From Acidobacteriaceae bacterium (GTDB taxonomy: Bacteria; Acidobacteriota; Terriglobia; Terriglobales; Acidobacteriaceae): a stretch of 12,882 bases of DNA. A program made the translations under genes and the position numbers. Positions within the stretch are counted from its first letter, which is position 1; each line of letters opens with the position of its first letter. The notes under the pieces are model-generated. The model searched no databases. It was not told the origin of the DNA and saw nothing but the letters and a program-made list of their open reading frames with translations. Positions 1 through 6,318 of the stretch are shown here, piece after piece. The stretch lies in the NCBI GenBank assembly GCA_030040115.1, contig JASHUH010000370.1, forward strand, positions 1 through 12,882. Direction: 5' to 3'.

Positions 1-137
1 GCCACGCAATATTTGCCGACAAAGGGCTTGACCGTCTGCTCAAACTGCTGGTCGAGGGAAGGGGCTGGAGTGGCGGCAGCTGCCATGGGGGCCGCGGTGA
101 GGGGGAGAGAGAGGATAAGAGTCCAACACTTGGTCAC
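1..137 (-). CDS. N-terminus of secreted planctomycete-type cytochrome c domain protein (partial, runs off left edge)
   Basis: Only 45 codons are visible. The start is taken as GTG at 137-135 because a good AGGAG Shine-Dalgarno site (144-148 on the complement) lies 6 bases upstream. Residues 3-22 form a short basic-hydrophobic-Ala signal peptide (K3, then LILSLPLTAAP, ending in an Ala run). The mature part begins with a D29-Q-Q-F-E-Q-T-V-K-P-F-V-G-K-Y-C44-V stretch and the next codon starts GC (Ala). This matches the opening of the planctomycete-type cytochrome c domain (PSCyt1-like, F..VKPFL..YC..CH), whose CxxCH haem motif would begin at C44. In the family this domain often precedes DUF1587/DUF1592-type regions in large secreted proteins. 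The second Cys and His of the haem motif lie outside the window, so haem binding is inferred. Nothing is known of the rest of the gene. Confidence 0.6.
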   Translation of the reverse strand, partial: MTKCWTLILSLPLTAAPMAAAATPAPSLDQQFEQTVKPFVGKYCV

Positions 138-238
138 AATAGGCTCCTGGCCTCAAGATAGGCAGCGAAACGCTTCGATCACAATAATACCTATTCGACG
201 GCGGAAATGCTCATTTTGCCTCCAAGCGAGAGCATTGA

Positions 239-996
239 AGCGTGACTTTGACCGGCGGCTACAGTTCGGGAGCGGTCACACTGTCGAACGGAAGCGCGAC
301 AGTGTTCATTCCTGCCAACACCTCTAGTGTGGGCGCCGGCACCATTAATGTGAGCTATAGCGGCGACACAACCTACCTCGCAGCCAGCGGCACTGCCACC
401 ATCACGGTGGGAGTTTCCACATACACCCTCTCCGCGTCGGCCGCGCCCTCCATTGCGCCGGGTGGGTCGACGGCATCGACGATTACTGTTGACAACGCAG
501 CCGGCTATGCAGGCACGATCACCCCAAGCTGTGCTCTTACCAGCGAGCCGAACAGCGCGACCGACCTGCCCCTGTGCACCATGCAGGGTAGCAGCACGAT
601 TCAATTGCAGAGCGGAGTGCAGAATGGGTACTTCTATGCCGGAGTATCCACGGCGGCGGTCACGACAAAGCTGGCCCGCCCGGTTTTCCCCGGCCAGTAC
701 CGCGAATGCAGCGGCGTTGCCGGTACGGCCCTGGCCCTGGTGATCTTCTTCGGTATCCCGGTGCGGCGCCGCAACTTGCGATCAATGCTAGGCCTGTTGA
801 TTTTGCTGGCGGCGCTGGGTGGCCCGGGCGCCTGCGGCGGCGGGTCGGCTGCTGGCAGCATCGGAGGTGGTGGCAACGGCGGCGGCGGTGGAAATTCAGG
901 AACCGCCGCCGGAATCATACATTTACGGTGACGGCAACCGGAAATCCGGCGGTGACGCCTGTCCCCACCGTCACATTCACCCTGACGGTGAACTAA
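239..996 (+). pseudogene. C-terminal remnant of an Ig-like repeat surface protein, 5' truncated and frameshifted
   Basis: A frame opens right after a TGA (236-238) and reads as the middle of an Ig-like beta-sandwich repeat (T-L-T-G-G-Y-S at the start, then V-S-Y-S-G-D-T-T-Y-L-A-A-S-G-T-A-T-I-T-V). A second beta-rich domain follows, then a hydrophobic segment with an R-R-R motif (about 750-830) and a Cys-Gly-rich stretch. This order is the usual C-terminus of long acidobacterial Ig-repeat proteins. The expected last strand, ending T-F-T-L-T-V-N-stop, is present but in another frame: frame 2 stops at 929-931, while frame 1 reads T-F-T-V-T-A-T-G-N-P from 919 to the TAA at 994-996. A one-base loss (or two-base gain) near 911-919 explains this. 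The front of the gene is absent, since the next gene's start is only 100 bases to the left. I call it a decayed fragment; a short expressed product cannot be excluded. Confidence 0.65.
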
Positions 997-1313
997 GCCG
1001 GAGAACGCCTTTTGCAGGGCAGAACCGGGGCGAACGGAGCCGTCCTGAACATAGCACAATGAATGCGGGATCGCGTGACGTTGGCCATTGACCGCGTCTC
1101 GAACACCTGCAGTTTGACCAGTTCGCCGCTCAGAATGGCCCAGGCTTCATACCAGCCCACCTGCGCTTTCGAGCGTTGGTTCATCCCGCCAATGTACTAA
1201 ACCTGTCGAGTCCCCCTCTAACCTGCACCGAAAGTGCGGAAGATCCAATTTAAGTGCGGCGCGACATCTGCTTCGACGCATCGCCCGCACCGAAGCGGAT
1301 CGTCCCGCCTCCA
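997..1313. other. Intergenic stretch with no convincing gene
   Basis: This 317-base stretch lies between the Ig-like remnant and the end of the M91-like gene. A 63-codon minus-strand frame (993-1184) has no recognisable domain and only a weak GGCGGG before its ATG. A short inverted repeat CCGC-N6-GCGG lies just past the stop of the M91-like gene on the minus strand, but no T-run follows, so it is not called a terminator. Confidence 0.4.
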
Positions 1314-2261
1314 TCAGATGAGGGTGCGGCTGGGCTTGCCCAGCGCAGTGCGAAGAACGTTCTCAGTGAACTTGCGGCTTGGGCCCCCGCACGCAATCTG
1401 CCCGAACGAGCCGCAGGGGATATAGATGCATTCCTCTTCCGGTTCATTGTCGAAGATACGCGTGCCCCGCATGGCGTCGAGAGCGTGCAGCAATTCATGG
1501 CCGAGACTGACGTAGGGAGGGCGGGCCAGGTTCCCGTCTCCGTAGGCCCAGGGATCGAACACAATGGTTGTGTCGGTCCCGGTTCCGGACTTGAGGAATC
1601 GCTCCAGGGCCAGGAGCAGATACCGCAACCCCTGGTTGTCCACCAGGGCCCCGGGTCCGTTGCGCATCGTCGTGATATCGGCCGGCGCGACGTTGACAAA
1701 GCGCGGGGTGATGGCAACGGGCGCCCCAGCGACGCCGTTCAAGCATTGCTGTCCGTTATAGGAATTCACTCTTTGCAGAATGACCGTGGCAAGTTCGTTG
1801 GCGTGAAAGCCCATCTGGCCGGCAGCATCGATCGAGGCCGCCAACTCCACCCTGGCCGCCCCGGCGTTGCCTTGCCTCAGGTGTTTCACCACCTGGACAA
1901 ACGCGTCATCGAAGTTGGCCTGGGTCTGAGAGATCGAAACGCCACCGTTGCGGCTCATGACCGTAATCGGTTTTGTCGGCGTCTTTATGGTGCAGACATG
2001 GTTGGTGGCAATGAGTGTGTTCATCAGTTCTCGACCTGTTTGTGTGGAACTCAGGCGTTCGAGATGGCCTTCGACAGCATCCAGATAGCCTTTCTTCGGC
2101 TTGGTCATCGGAAAGGAGCCAGGCATATCGCTACGGTTCTTCAGAGTTAACGCAGCCTTGCCGACCGGACCGAGGGCATAAGTGCCCGGGTCAGGTTCGA
2201 GCGAGAGCCAATCGCTGGCAGAGATGGTGATAGCGCTGTTGTACACCCGTGTTTTAGGCAC
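1314..2261 (-). CDS. NleD/M91-like zinc metalloprotease (effector-type peptidase)
   Basis: A 315-residue protein starting at GTG 2261, with a GGGAGG ribosome site (2266-2271 on the complement) 4 bases upstream. Near the C-terminus, Y250-V-S-L-G-H-E-L-L-H-A-L-D carries the zinc motif HELLH (255-259). It is followed by R-G-T-R, an acidic E-P-E-E-E stretch (273-277) and F-T-E300-N-V-L-R-T-A-L-G-K-P-S-R at the end. This order (aliphatic-G-HELxHA, RGT, EE, TEN.LR.ELG.P.R) is the signature of peptidase family M91, which includes E. coli NleD and Pseudomonas HopH1/HopAP1-type effectors. The T-G-R-E-L-M-N-T-L segment at 75-83 also fits the family. There is no signal peptide or membrane segment. No secretion genes are visible nearby, so delivery, substrate and role are unknown; a housekeeping or defence-related protease is as possible as an effector. 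The reading frame is intact beside decayed genes. Family assignment is from motif recognition only. Confidence 0.72.
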   Translation of the reverse strand: MPKTRVYNSAITISASDWLSLEPDPGTYALGPVGKAALTLKNRSDMPGSFPMTKPKKGYLDAVEGHLERLSSTQTGRELMNTLIATNHVCTIKTPTKPITVMSRNGGVSISQTQANFDDAFVQVVKHLRQGNAGAARVELAASIDAAGQMGFHANELATVILQRVNSYNGQQCLNGVAGAPVAITPRFVNVAPADITTMRNGPGALVDNQGLRYLLLALERFLKSGTGTDTTIVFDPWAYGDGNLARPPYVSLGHELLHALDAMRGTRIFDNEPEEECIYIPCGSFGQIACGGPSRKFTENVLRTALGKPSRTLI

Positions 2262-2444
2262 GAAACCTCCCAGAGAACGACGCGACGAGGAAGCCCGGGA
2301 CTGAGGCCGGCGTTTTGAACGGTCACGTACTTGCCGGGTACGTCCGCCGAATCGCTCAACGTCCGGGAAAGTGGAGATGGGTGGAGCTTATTTTGCTTTG
2401 ATCGCCAACTCTCACACGAATGTCGGCAACCTACCCCGTTTCGT

Positions 2445-2579
2445 TCAGAGTTTATGTGATCCGGGTGCCTGCAGCAAAATACGTCTGCACTCGACCTCCA
2501 GTACAAGAACTCCACCAGAGGTGTTGGCGAAAGCCACGATGGTCTTCAGCGCGTTTTCGAGCGAAGGAGAATCTGAGTG
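2445..2579 (-). pseudogene. Remnant of a Schlafen/AlbA_2-type domain protein
   Basis: Complement bases 2579-2493 encode S-D-S-P-S-L-E-N-A-L-K-T-I-V-A-F-A-N-T-S-G-G-V-L-V-L-E-V-E. This is the hallmark core of the AlbA_2 (Schlafen-type) domain, usually written FK.s...l...ivAFANt.GG.lviGVeD. Family proteins are putative DNA/RNA-binding or ATP-dependent regulators (RecG-like). Neither the first strand (EFK) before it nor the GVED continuation after it is recognisable, although the frame stays open to 2445. The left-hand limit of homology is about 2493. The right-hand limit, about 2579, is exactly where the plus-strand STAND remnant starts. Too short to be functional; called a remnant with moderate confidence because one core motif carries the case. 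Confidence 0.55.
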
Positions 2580-2957
2580 CGTGGGGATGGCAGAGGCCCG
2601 CCCTGATTGTCGTGGACTATGCGGCCATGATGGCGGCGACTCTGGCCTGCTGGTTTGCCGAATTAGCCGACCACGGCCCCGCCAGAGCTTCCGCTGCGCA
2701 TCCTGCTCCTCGAACGTCATGCCGATCCCAACTCCCGCTGGGATCGCGATCTGGTAGACGGGACCTTTCACGGCCAGTCAGTCCGGGAGCTCTTTTCGCC
2801 CGCCGAGCCAAGGCGTGTTACGCCGCTCGACAAAGCGGTCGAGCGGCGGCAGCTTGAGGCAGGTTTGCAAGCCGTCGCACGCTTCGCGCCGCCGGGCAAA
2901 ACGGCGCCACAGTTGCCAAGTCCCGGAGAAGATGCCTGGTTCGACCAGCGGCATTGA
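2577..2957 (+). pseudogene. Remnant of a STAND-type P-loop NTPase, frameshifted and cut at both ends
   Basis: In frame 2, bases about 2579-2673 encode W-G-W-Q-R-P-A-L-I-V-V-D-Y-A-A-M followed by an alpha-helical W-F-A-E-L-A stretch. This resembles the Walker B segment of large STAND NTPases (RP.LlVVDYA). The protein then continues in frame 3 from about 2679: P-E-L-P-L-R-I-L-L-L-E-R-H-A-D-P-N-S-R-W, then R-E-L-F-S-P-A-E-P, and later L-P-S-P-G-E-D-A-W-F-D, which matches the region after Walker B in the same family. Frame 2 to frame 3 implies a +1 shift between about 2660 and 2690. The frame ends at TGA 2955-2957, which is created where the IS66 remnant begins. No Walker A or effector domain is present. 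STAND NTPases are signal-sensing ATPases often found in defence and regulatory proteins. Family call is by motif; boundaries are within about 10 bases. Confidence 0.6.
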
Positions 2958-3078
2958 TGGCGAACAACTCGTTGATCGGTTCCACCGCGCGGATGGACGC
3001 GGCATCCTGCTTGTTGAGTTTGAGCGCATCCACGAAATACCTCCTGGCGTGGCTCCAGCTGGCCGCATGCACCATCAC
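2950..3078 (-). mobile_element. IS66-family transposase (TnpC) fragment
   Basis: Complement bases 3078-2950 encode M-V-H-A-A-S-W-S-H-A-R-R-Y-F-V-D-A-L-K-L and then V-E-P-I-N-E-L-F-A-I-N. This is the conserved GCWAHARR.F.eAlk region of IS66 transposases (usual C replaced by S, usual A by S), followed by the IDELFAID motif. About 43 codons out of a roughly 500-codon gene remain. No terminal inverted repeats or tnpA/tnpB partners are visible, and flanking frames do not continue the homology. It is a dead fragment. Its left edge coincides with the end of the STAND remnant. Confidence 0.75.
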
Positions 3079-3388
3079 CTGGAAAAGATTTCAAAAAGCC
3101 GTGGCAACAGAATTGGGGTATATTTTGGGGTAGAATTCTCGCCGCAAATGTATGATTTACCAAGAAACACGCCGCATGAGAGTTCAATATGGTTGCGTCC
3201 TCCGCCACCATTCATCCTATTCAGAACACTCGACTCCGGAACAGTTGTCCTGCCGGACCTGGATCGCATCCTTTCCTTGCCTCGCGTTCTCCATCCGCCG
3301 ATAGTGGTGGTAATCTGCCGATAGTTCGTGGCTGGAATCCACAGACGAGCCTATAGTTCAAGGGTTAGGGTAGAGGAGGCTCAAGGCA
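3079..3388. other. Intergenic stretch upstream of the cupin gene
   Basis: No convincing gene is seen in these 310 bases. They contain a 12-base-period direct repeat TTGGGGTA (3113-3120 and 3125-3132) and a repeated GCCGATAG (about 3298-3305 and 3317-3324). A TATAGT hexamer at 3352-3357, about 31 bases before the cupin ATG, could be a -10 element, but no good -35 is present at the right distance. Confidence 0.35.
3113..3132 (+). repeat. Short direct repeat TTGGGGTA x2 (12-base period)
   Basis: Two copies of TTGGGGTA stand 12 bases apart in a locally AT-richer setting, directly beside the IS66 fragment. Tandem GGGGTA-type motifs often flank tyrosine-recombinase genes as arm-type sites, so this may be an old attachment-site trace. 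That is inference; no integrase or tRNA gene is visible. Confidence 0.35.
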
Positions 3389-4264
3389 ATGAAGAAACTC
3401 AATCTCGCACTCCTGACGATCTTGATCGCGTCTCCCAGCCTCTATAGCGCGCCCCGGCAAATTTCTCCCACCTGGCTTCATCGTTACCTCCCCAGCATTC
3501 CCGTGAAAGACGTGGACATCGGCACGGCGAGTTGCCACTACAAGCCGATTATTGGCGAGGGGGATTCCGAGGCTCGAGTCCCTCGAAGCATGGCCCGGGT
3601 TGGTGAAGTGACGATCGATCCGCATGGGGATTGCAAGGAGGTTTCCTATCCTGGCGAAGAGCAAATCTACTACATTCTCTCGGGCGACGGGACCCTGAGC
3701 TATACCGGCGAGAAATCTCCGGTGAAGAAGGACGATTATATGTACTTCCCTCCGGGTATCGGGCATGGACTGGCCGATGACTCCAATGCACCTTTGCGCT
3801 TTTTGGTGATGGGGTTCAGGATTCCGCCGGGGACGTCAGTCGTTGCGCCTCCTAAACTCCAAATTGCCAACTCCAATGACGTCAAGCTGCAGTCGGACGC
3901 GGGGCATCCGGAATCGACGCAGTACCGTCTCCTGCTGGGAAGCACCCAGGGCCACAATGACAAACTCGACTGCGGCTTGGTTGTGACCAGCCTGTTCCTG
4001 ATGGAATTCGCTCCGGGAGGGACGAATTTCCCGCACCACCATGATCTGGCGGAAGAGTTTTACCTGGTTCTGGATGGCCATGGAAATATGGCGGCAGGAG
4101 GGGGCGAAAACGGGATCGTCGGACTCCATCCCGCCGGTCCCGGAGATGCCTATTTCTTCCGCCTGAATGCGACAGTGGGCTTTTACAACACAGGAAGCGC
4201 AAAAGCCCATATCCTGGCAGTTCGCTCCTGGTATCCCTTCCCGGAGCGCGATTACCAGAACTGA
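3389..4264 (+). CDS. Secreted two-domain (bicupin) protein
   Basis: A 291-residue protein starting at ATG 3389 with a strong AGGAGG site (3374-3379) 9 bases upstream. Residues 1-20 are a signal peptide (K2-K3, hydrophobic core, cleavage near LYS-A), so the mature protein is likely periplasmic or secreted. Cupin 1 spans about 70-143: P89-G-E-E-Q-I-Y-Y-I-L-S-G-D-G and F120-P-P-G-I-G-H126-G. Cupin 2 spans about 200-280: N213-F-P-H-H-H218-D-L-A-E-E223-F-Y-L-V-L-D-G-H-G, then P249-A-G-P-G-D. Cupin 2 has the full HHH..EE metal site. Cupin 1 keeps the E and second-motif H but lacks the HxH, so it may be structural. Bicupins include oxidoreductases, isomerases and decarboxylases; the substrate cannot be told. 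The gene stands alone and is convergent with uppP, 70 bases apart. Confidence 0.8.
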   Translation: MKKLNLALLTILIASPSLYSAPRQISPTWLHRYLPSIPVKDVDIGTASCHYKPIIGEGDSEARVPRSMARVGEVTIDPHGDCKEVSYPGEEQIYYILSGDGTLSYTGEKSPVKKDDYMYFPPGIGHGLADDSNAPLRFLVMGFRIPPGTSVVAPPKLQIANSNDVKLQSDAGHPESTQYRLLLGSTQGHNDKLDCGLVVTSLFLMEFAPGGTNFPHHHDLAEEFYLVLDGHGNMAAGGGENGIVGLHPAGPGDAYFFRLNATVGFYNTGSAKAHILAVRSWYPFPERDYQN

Positions 4265-4334
4265 GACCTGGAAGAGCCGGAGCCGACCATTTCCTTCGCT
4301 TCTGCTCCCGCCTCAAAATCTCACGCCGCGGTCA

Positions 4335-5219
4335 TCAGCCACCGATGAATTTGGCGCCCCAGAACAACAGCCAGCCGCCGAGGAGGATGCGGTACACCGC
4401 GAACGGCACAAAGCCGTGCTTGCGCACCCACATGAGAAACCACTCCACGACGCCGAGGGCGACGATGAAGGCGACCACCGTGCCGATGAGGAGCACAGCC
4501 CAGCGCTCGGGATTCATGACCACTTGGGCCACGGCGACGCCTGCGGCTCCGGCGGCCTTGCTCTTGTGAACCTCCTTGAGCAGGTCCCAGCAGGTGGCGG
4601 CGATCATGGTGGGGATGCAAAGCAAAAAGCTGAATTCGAGGGCGGCGGGGCGGTTCAAATCCGCCATCTGGCCGGCGGCGATGGTGGACATGGAGCGGGA
4701 AGTTCCGGGAAAAATGGCGGACAGGGTTTGGCAGAGGCCGATCCAAACGGCCTGGAGGAGGTTCATTTGCTCCACTTCGTGGGTTTCGGGATCGCGGCGA
4801 TCGGACCAGGCGTCCACGACCCACATGGCGACGCCGCCGATGAGCAGCGCAAGAGCCATGGCGTTGAGACTGCCCAGATTCTTTTCGCTCCACTTGCGCA
4901 GCGCCAGCGCCGGGAAAGAAGTGCAGGCAAACGCGACCAAAGTCAGCGTGATGGGGTGGTTGAACCAGGTGCGGTCGCCGTTTTGGCCTCTGGGAAAGGT
5001 GCGGAAGAAATCCACGATGCGGACCAGAAACAGCAGGCACAGGGCTAGGATGGCGCCGACCTGAATCACGATGGTGTACATGATCCAATAGGCGTCGGTG
5101 AGGGGGATTTTCATCAGGGCTTCCGCGATGCGCAGATGGGCCGTGGAGCTTACGGGCAGAAACTCGGTGAGGCCTTCGACAATACCGAGCAGAATGGATT
5201 GAATATACGGACTCAACAA
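4335..5219 (-). CDS. uppP: Undecaprenyl-diphosphatase UppP (BacA family)
   Basis: An integral membrane enzyme of about 294 residues that dephosphorylates undecaprenyl diphosphate to regenerate the lipid carrier for peptidoglycan and other envelope polymers; overproduction is known to give bacitracin resistance. Signature 1 is E15-G-L-T-E19-F-L-P-V-S-S-T at 15-26 (catalytic Glu pair and Ser). Signature 2 is P171-G-T-S-R175-S-M-S-T-I, where the usual glycine after SRS is Met; the catalytic Arg is kept. About eight hydrophobic helices are seen and length fits the family (265-295). The start is one of two adjacent TTG codons (5219 or 5216). A GGGAGG site (5221-5226 on the complement) is 1 base from the first and 4 from the second, so the second is slightly favoured. 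It lies 58 bases behind the SH3/TPR gene and is probably co-transcribed with it. Confidence 0.95.
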   Translation of the reverse strand: MLSPYIQSILLGIVEGLTEFLPVSSTAHLRIAEALMKIPLTDAYWIMYTIVIQVGAILALCLLFLVRIVDFFRTFPRGQNGDRTWFNHPITLTLVAFACTSFPALALRKWSEKNLGSLNAMALALLIGGVAMWVVDAWSDRRDPETHEVEQMNLLQAVWIGLCQTLSAIFPGTSRSMSTIAAGQMADLNRPAALEFSFLLCIPTMIAATCWDLLKEVHKSKAAGAAGVAVAQVVMNPERWAVLLIGTVVAFIVALGVVEWFLMWVRKHGFVPFAVYRILLGGWLLFWGAKFIGG

Positions 5220-5277
5220 GCCTCCCGGGCAGAGTGATCGGGGAAAGAGTGGCGAAGCGAGCCTAGCCTGTGCTCAC

Positions 5278-6318
5278 TCAGTTCAGGTCGATGCCATAAA
5301 CAGGAATGTCTTCATCCAATTTGTACACCAACGCGCTGGCGCGCCAGGTGTAATCGGAATCGGCGAAGTGAGCCTGCATCTGCTTGGTTAACGCGCGGGC
5401 GTGGTCGGCGGCGTCGTCGCCCTTTTTCTTATCACCGCTGGCGGAATACATATTGGTGAGGACAGCCATACGATAGACAGCCTGGTAAAGGGCCTGAGCG
5501 GTGCGGGGGCCATCGGGAAACTCGCCGGCGTATTTCTCGTAGAGTTCGGCTTCCTGCTCCGGGCACTTGGTCGAGCCCTCCCAATTTCCGCAGAGCTTAT
5601 CGTCAATCAGGTCGAAGGCCGCCAGCGCCGCCCAGCGGGTGCGGGGATAATGCTTGATGACGTTGCGCAGCGGATCCTCGTTCATGCGCGGGCGCAGGTA
5701 GGCCTGCTGTTCTTTGGCCGAAGGGAGGGTGGAGACGTCGGCCTTCTGGATTTGCCAGCGGATGTCGGCGGCCCGCCACGCAGCCTCGCCCGCGAGCGGC
5801 GAACTGGGAAACATCTCCGCCACGCGGCGGTAGAGCAGTTGAGCCGCCTGGGCGGCGTTTGTGGGGCCGCGCGGATTCGAGGCCAGGTCTTCCTCGTTGG
5901 CGGCTGCGCCCATGATGATCTGGTCGCCGTTCGGGGTGGTTTCTTCCACGATTCCTTTCGCTTGCACCCACCCTGAAATGGGGGGGGGCGTGTCGTTGCC
6001 ACCCACCATGGGCTGATCTTCCTGCTCCTGCATCTCCTCAATATCGGTATTGGCGTAGACGCGCAACCAGGGGCCGCTCTTTTCGGCGACCACCATTTCG
6101 CGGCCAATCTGGACCTTGTCGATGCGCTGGGAGTTGGGATCAGGCTCGACATAAAGAGGAGTGATCTGCAATGCCGTAGCGCGGGGCCCGGCCATGGGTT
6201 TTTGCATCTGCTGCGCCGGGTTTGCCCGGCCGCGCGCGGGCAGGGCGGTCGCGGCCAGCGCGGCCGCCACAACCAGCACAAAAGCGGTGGGAACGGGGAG
6301 CTTGCTCACGGGAAACAT
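5278..6318 (-). CDS. Exported protein with SH3-like and TPR-like regions
   Basis: A 346-residue protein from ATG 6318; no strong ribosome site precedes it. Residues 1-32 form a signal peptide or N-terminal anchor (K6, a long Val/Ala-rich core, then PARGRA). Residues about 45-125 look like a bacterial SH3-like fold: L55-Y-V-E-P-D-P-N-S, G72-R-E-M-V-V-A-E, G82-P-W-L-R-V-Y-A and G116-W-V-Q-A-K-G. These domains often bind peptidoglycan. A proline linker separates the fold's last two parts. Residues about 153-335 are helical and TPR/BamD-like, with repeated F-P-S-S-P-L-A-G-E-A-A-W-R-A type turns (also H-Y-P-R-T-R-W-A-A-L and F-P-D-G-P-R-T-A-Q-A-L). Two cysteines (C243, C252) could pair. The family is not named with certainty. 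Lying just upstream of uppP, it plausibly acts at the cell wall. A nine-C tract sits in the linker codons (P-P-P). Confidence 0.75.
   Translation of the reverse strand: MFPVSKLPVPTAFVLVVAAALAATALPARGRANPAQQMQKPMAGPRATALQITPLYVEPDPNSQRIDKVQIGREMVVAEKSGPWLRVYANTDIEEMQEQEDQPMVGGNDTPPPISGWVQAKGIVEETTPNGDQIIMGAAANEEDLASNPRGPTNAAQAAQLLYRRVAEMFPSSPLAGEAAWRAADIRWQIQKADVSTLPSAKEQQAYLRPRMNEDPLRNVIKHYPRTRWAALAAFDLIDDKLCGNWEGSTKCPEQEAELYEKYAGEFPDGPRTAQALYQAVYRMAVLTNMYSASGDKKKGDDAADHARALTKQMQAHFADSDYTWRASALVYKLDEDIPVYGIDLN

Noticed and set aside
993..1184. A 63-codon minus-strand frame (starting M-N-Q-R-S-K-A-Q-V-G-W) between the Ig-like remnant and the M91-like gene
   Set aside because: No recognisable domain, weak ribosome site and small size; kept only as part of the intergenic note.
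1254..2150. A 298-codon plus-strand frame antisense to the M91-like gene
   Set aside because: The minus strand carries the zinc protease motifs and ribosome site; the plus frame has no recognisable domain.
2147..2515. A 122-codon minus-strand frame upstream of the M91-like gene
   Set aside because: It overlaps the M91 start in another frame and resembles nothing; the recognisable AlbA_2 core is in a different frame.
4167..5048. A 293-codon plus-strand frame antisense to uppP
   Set aside because: It is a GC-driven shadow of the clear uppP gene: rich in G, A, H and Q, with no domain.
5240..5277. Possible terminator after the SH3/TPR gene (AGTGAGC pairing with GCTCGCT)
   Set aside because: The stem is 7 pairs with a wobble, the loop is 9 bases and no T-run follows; the short gap to uppP favours co-transcription.
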